In this document: positions 62,061 through 64,000 of the stretch, one piece after another
How the letters are laid out: the number at the start of each line of letters is the position of its first letter
Position numbering within the stretch: position 1 is the stretch's first letter
Origin: JACKFB01 sp041389525
GTDB taxonomy: Bacteria; Myxococcota_A; UBA9042; PHBI01; JACKFB01
Assembly (NCBI GenBank): GCA_041389525.1
Contig: JAWKRR010000038.1
Span: 10,028 to 74,027, forward strand
Length of the DNA: 64,000 nucleotides
Reading direction: 5' to 3'
Position numbers and translations under genes: made by a program
Notes under the pieces: generated by a model
Databases searched by the model: none
What the model was told of the DNA's origin: nothing
Seen by the model: the letters and a program-made list of their open reading frames with translations, nothing else

Positions 62061-62291
62061 ATGGGACGGCACACGCGGACAGCAGCATTGGCAGCGCTCA
62101 TCGCCCTGTCCGCCGTGCTGAGCGCGTGCCAGACGACGCGCTACTTCGAGCGCTCCCGCCTCGCCGATCGCGCCATGGGCTTCGACGGCAGCGGAGGCCT
62201 CGTCTACATCCGCAACAAGATCGAGGCGGCCCGCGAGGGCGGCTTCGGCGGCTTCGGCGCCAGCGCGGCCGGCGGATGCGGGTGCCAGTAG
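62061..62291 (+). CDS. DUF4266 lipoprotein
   Basis: A 76-residue lipoprotein: signal peptide LAALIALSAVLSAC with lipobox SAC, then the DUF4266 pattern, YFERSRLADRAMGFDGSG near the start, YIRNKIEAAREGGFGGFGAS and a C-terminal GGCGCQ. The GGAG before the ATG at 62061 is at 62050-62053. The stop overlaps the DUF3570 start by 16 bases, so the two are translationally coupled. From memory, DUF4266, DUF3570, a thioredoxin-like lipoprotein and often an ApbE-type flavin transferase sit together in many genomes; the biochemical role is not known. Confidence 0.88.
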   Translation: MGRHTRTAALAALIALSAVLSACQTTRYFERSRLADRAMGFDGSGGLVYIRNKIEAAREGGFGGFGASAAGGCGCQ

Positions 62292-63415
62292 CGCGTACCG
62301 TCTCCGCCGCGCTCACCGCGCTCGCCTGCCTCGTGGGCGCCACGGCCAGCGCGGCGCCCACCAGCGGCCAGCACGTCGCCATCGACCTCTACGCCTTCAC
62401 CCAGGGCGACACCCGCGGCAACCCCTTGAAAGCGGAAGGCTTTGAGTACGGCGCCATGCGCGTCGACCTCAAGATGCGCATGACCCCGGTGGTCGCCTTC
62501 CGCTTCAACGCCAGCGTCGCGCGCCTCCGAAACGCCGACCTCCAGCGCGTCCCCTCCAGCGTCGAGAACGCCCGCGTCACCTCGGCGTCCACCGAGATCC
62601 TGACGCTGGACTCCAGCATCGGCGTGGACATCGACCTCAAAGACAGCCCGTGGCACATCAGCCCGTCCGGCTACTACCACCACCAGAACGACTTCGTGTC
62701 CTCAGGCGGTGACCTCGCCATCGACCGCGAGCTCGCAGGCGGCGACACGGTCCTCGGCGTCACCTACAGCTTCCGCATCGCCTCGCCCCTGATCCGCCGC
62801 TGGAACGGCCGCAACGACGGCCGCGACATCTCGGTCTCCAACAACCTCGTGCTCAGCTGGACCCAGAACCTGTCGCCCTCGTGGCTGCTCTCCCTCAACA
62901 TCCAGGGCACCCGGCAGGCCGGCTGGCTCTCGGAGGGCTTCAACTACGTCGCCCTCTTCAACGAGCGCGGCGCCCCCATCAAGCTCCTCGACGAGGCCCT
63001 GCCGCGCGAGCGCCACCGCGCCCAGCTCAACGCCCGCCTGCGCTACACGCCCCTCCAAGGCCTGGTGCTGGGCCTGGACATGAGCGGCTACGTCGACGAC
63101 TGGTCGGTGCGCCAGCTCGCGGTCGAGCCCAGCATCGAGCTGCCGCTCTCGCGCACGATCCGCTGGCGCCTCTGGTACCGCCTCGCCTGGCAGACCGCGT
63201 CCCGCTACTACGACGAACGCCCGCTCGCCGAGACCCGCTACCGCACCCAGGACGGCGATCTCGGTAGCTTCCTGCTGCACAGCCCCGGCACACTGCTGAC
63301 CCTGCCGTTCGGCGAGGACCAGGTCTGGGTGACCCGCATCGGCATCTACGGCTACGTCCGCGACGACGGCCTCTACGGGCTGGGCGGCGACCTCGGGGTG
63401 GGACTGGAATGGTAG
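62276..63415 (+). CDS. DUF3570 protein (probable outer-membrane beta-barrel)
   Basis: A 379-residue exported protein. The ATG at 62276 lies inside the end of the DUF4266 gene; signal peptide VSAALTALACLVGATASAAP. The mature protein is nearly all amphipathic beta strands with alternating aromatic residues (GQHVAIDLYAFTQGD, SGYYHHQNDFVSSGG, LVLSWTQNLSPSWLLSLNIQ, WRLWYRLAWQTASRYYDE) and ends GLGGDLGVGLEW, an outer-membrane type C-terminal strand. These fit DUF3570. Its stop overlaps the start of the thioredoxin-like gene by 7 bases. A barrel partner of DUF4266 in an export or assembly step is a reasonable guess only. Confidence 0.87.
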   Translation: MRVPVARTVSAALTALACLVGATASAAPTSGQHVAIDLYAFTQGDTRGNPLKAEGFEYGAMRVDLKMRMTPVVAFRFNASVARLRNADLQRVPSSVENARVTSASTEILTLDSSIGVDIDLKDSPWHISPSGYYHHQNDFVSSGGDLAIDRELAGGDTVLGVTYSFRIASPLIRRWNGRNDGRDISVSNNLVLSWTQNLSPSWLLSLNIQGTRQAGWLSEGFNYVALFNERGAPIKLLDEALPRERHRAQLNARLRYTPLQGLVLGLDMSGYVDDWSVRQLAVEPSIELPLSRTIRWRLWYRLAWQTASRYYDERPLAETRYRTQDGDLGSFLLHSPGTLLTLPFGEDQVWVTRIGIYGYVRDDGLYGLGGDLGVGLEW

Positions 63416-64000
63416 GGCGCGGCGGGTGGTGGGCGACGGCGGCGATCGTCGCTTTTTCGCAGGTGGTGACTGGCTGTTCGACGGGTGCGGCGGTCCTGCG
63501 AGACCCGGGCGCGGACGCGGCGTCCGGCGTGTTCGTGCGCGCACTTGAGGGCGGCGCGACCACCTGGGAGCAGGCCACGGCCAGCCCCCGCGACAAGCTG
63601 GTCGTGTTCATGACGCTGTGGTGCGCGCCGTGTAAGGCCGAGCAGCCCGAGGTCGAGGCCTGGGCCCGCGCGCACGCGTCCACCCACGACACGCTGCTGG
63701 TGGTCAGCGGCAGCCCGCTCGGAGAAGCCCAGCAGATGGCGCGCGATCGCCGTGTCGCGGTCGACGATCTCGCGGTCTGGGTGGACTCGGCCGGCGATGT
63801 GGCCGCGCACTACGGGGTCGAGTCCACGCCGACCTTGCTGTGGTTGGCCCCAGACGGGAGCGTGCGCGCGAAGTGGCATCACATCGCGGACGTCGTCGTC
63901 GACACAGCCGCCGAGCCGCTCGAGCCCGTGACCGACAGCGGCGAAGAGCTCGGCACCTCCTACGACGTGGTGCTGCTCGCGCCCGCCGCCTCACGCGGCC
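63409..64000 (+). CDS. Thioredoxin-like (TlpA-type) lipoprotein, 3' end outside window
   Basis: A gene starting at ATG 63409, seven bases before the end of the DUF3570 gene, and open to the window end (197 codons read). The signal peptide AAIVAFSQVVTGCS gives lipobox TGC. After a short linker comes the thioredoxin fold: KLVVFMTLWCAPCKAEQPEV with the CxPC-type active site WCAPCK (about residues 74-79), DLAVWVDSAGDVAAHYGV and the cis-proline loop ESTPTLLWLAPDGSV. It is likely a periplasm-facing disulfide reductase. The overlapping order DUF4266-DUF3570-thioredoxin indicates one operon. Confidence 0.88.
   Translation, partial: MVGRGGWWATAAIVAFSQVVTGCSTGAAVLRDPGADAASGVFVRALEGGATTWEQATASPRDKLVVFMTLWCAPCKAEQPEVEAWARAHASTHDTLLVVSGSPLGEAQQMARDRRVAVDDLAVWVDSAGDVAAHYGVESTPTLLWLAPDGSVRAKWHHIADVVVDTAAEPLEPVTDSGEELGTSYDVVLLAPAASRG

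Overview
The window is a G+C-rich (roughly 70% by eye) bacterial chromosome segment, most likely from a Myxococcota (former deltaproteobacterial) lineage. This is inferred from many lipoproteins whose lipobox is followed by a long Asp/Ala-rich spacer, Cys-rich modules with the core GKxCGxDGCGGSCGxC, MopE-like modules (ExCNGxDDDCDGxTDE), a MYXO-CTERM-type tail, and a Ser/Thr kinase fused to a long helical-repeat region. I see no rRNA, tRNA, IS element, prophage, CRISPR array or replication origin.

Layout. 1-4371 (+): respiratory nitric oxide reductase locus norC (cut by the window edge), norB, norQ and norD; norD has lost its reading frame in its second half. 4489-7503 (+): a large secreted protein that looks like two exported proteins joined in frame. 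7544-19377 (-): a small unknown protein; a HTH protein coupled to a 1119-residue kinase with a degenerate ATPase module; a WV-G-Y/W repeat protein; a TrmA/RlmD-type RNA methyltransferase; a lipoprotein with phosphohistidine-like and PEP-synthase-like ATP-grasp domains; and a cytochrome-like lipoprotein. 19584-23339 (+): a secreted arginine/agmatine-deiminase-family enzyme carrying 12 Cys-rich modules and a sorting tail. 23376-25473 (-): two lipoproteins, one with a DUF4920 domain. 25657-28361 (+): a frame-shattered mutY overlapping an intact FAD-dependent dehydrogenase. 28358-30191 (-): allA and an ArsR/SRPBCC operon behind a perfect operator-like palindrome. 30237-30550 is a hairpin-rich stretch without a convincing gene. 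30551-34863: DUF2188 protein with a strong terminator, a YihY/BrkB protein, a Na/Ca-exchanger-family protein and an ILVBL/HACL2-like thiamine-diphosphate enzyme.

34996-44979 (+) is the most distinctive block: a DUF1549-like cytochrome, a lipoprotein and a DUF1501 Tat protein, followed by two tandem paralogous lipoproteins with eight MopE-like metal-binding modules each. 45143-56036 holds a methyltransferase, a class III aminotransferase, the overlapping chain DUF2330-sfsA-apaG, a coiled-coil membrane protein, a HEAT-repeat protein, a formylglycine-enzyme-like lipoprotein, a DUF1295 membrane protein and an EcsC-like protein. 56113-64000 holds a SulP transporter, an alpha/beta hydrolase, DUF763, two small cytochromes c flanking a membrane protein with a CxxC...CxxC element, and a DUF4266-DUF3570-thioredoxin cluster that runs off the end.

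Overall this is a denitrification-capable, envelope-rich genome region. The best candidates for undescribed biology are the acidic post-lipobox spacers shared by at least seven exported proteins, the extracytoplasmic ATP-grasp/phosphohistidine protein, the modular secreted deiminase and the tandem MopE-like pair. All function calls were made by reading motifs; no database search was run.
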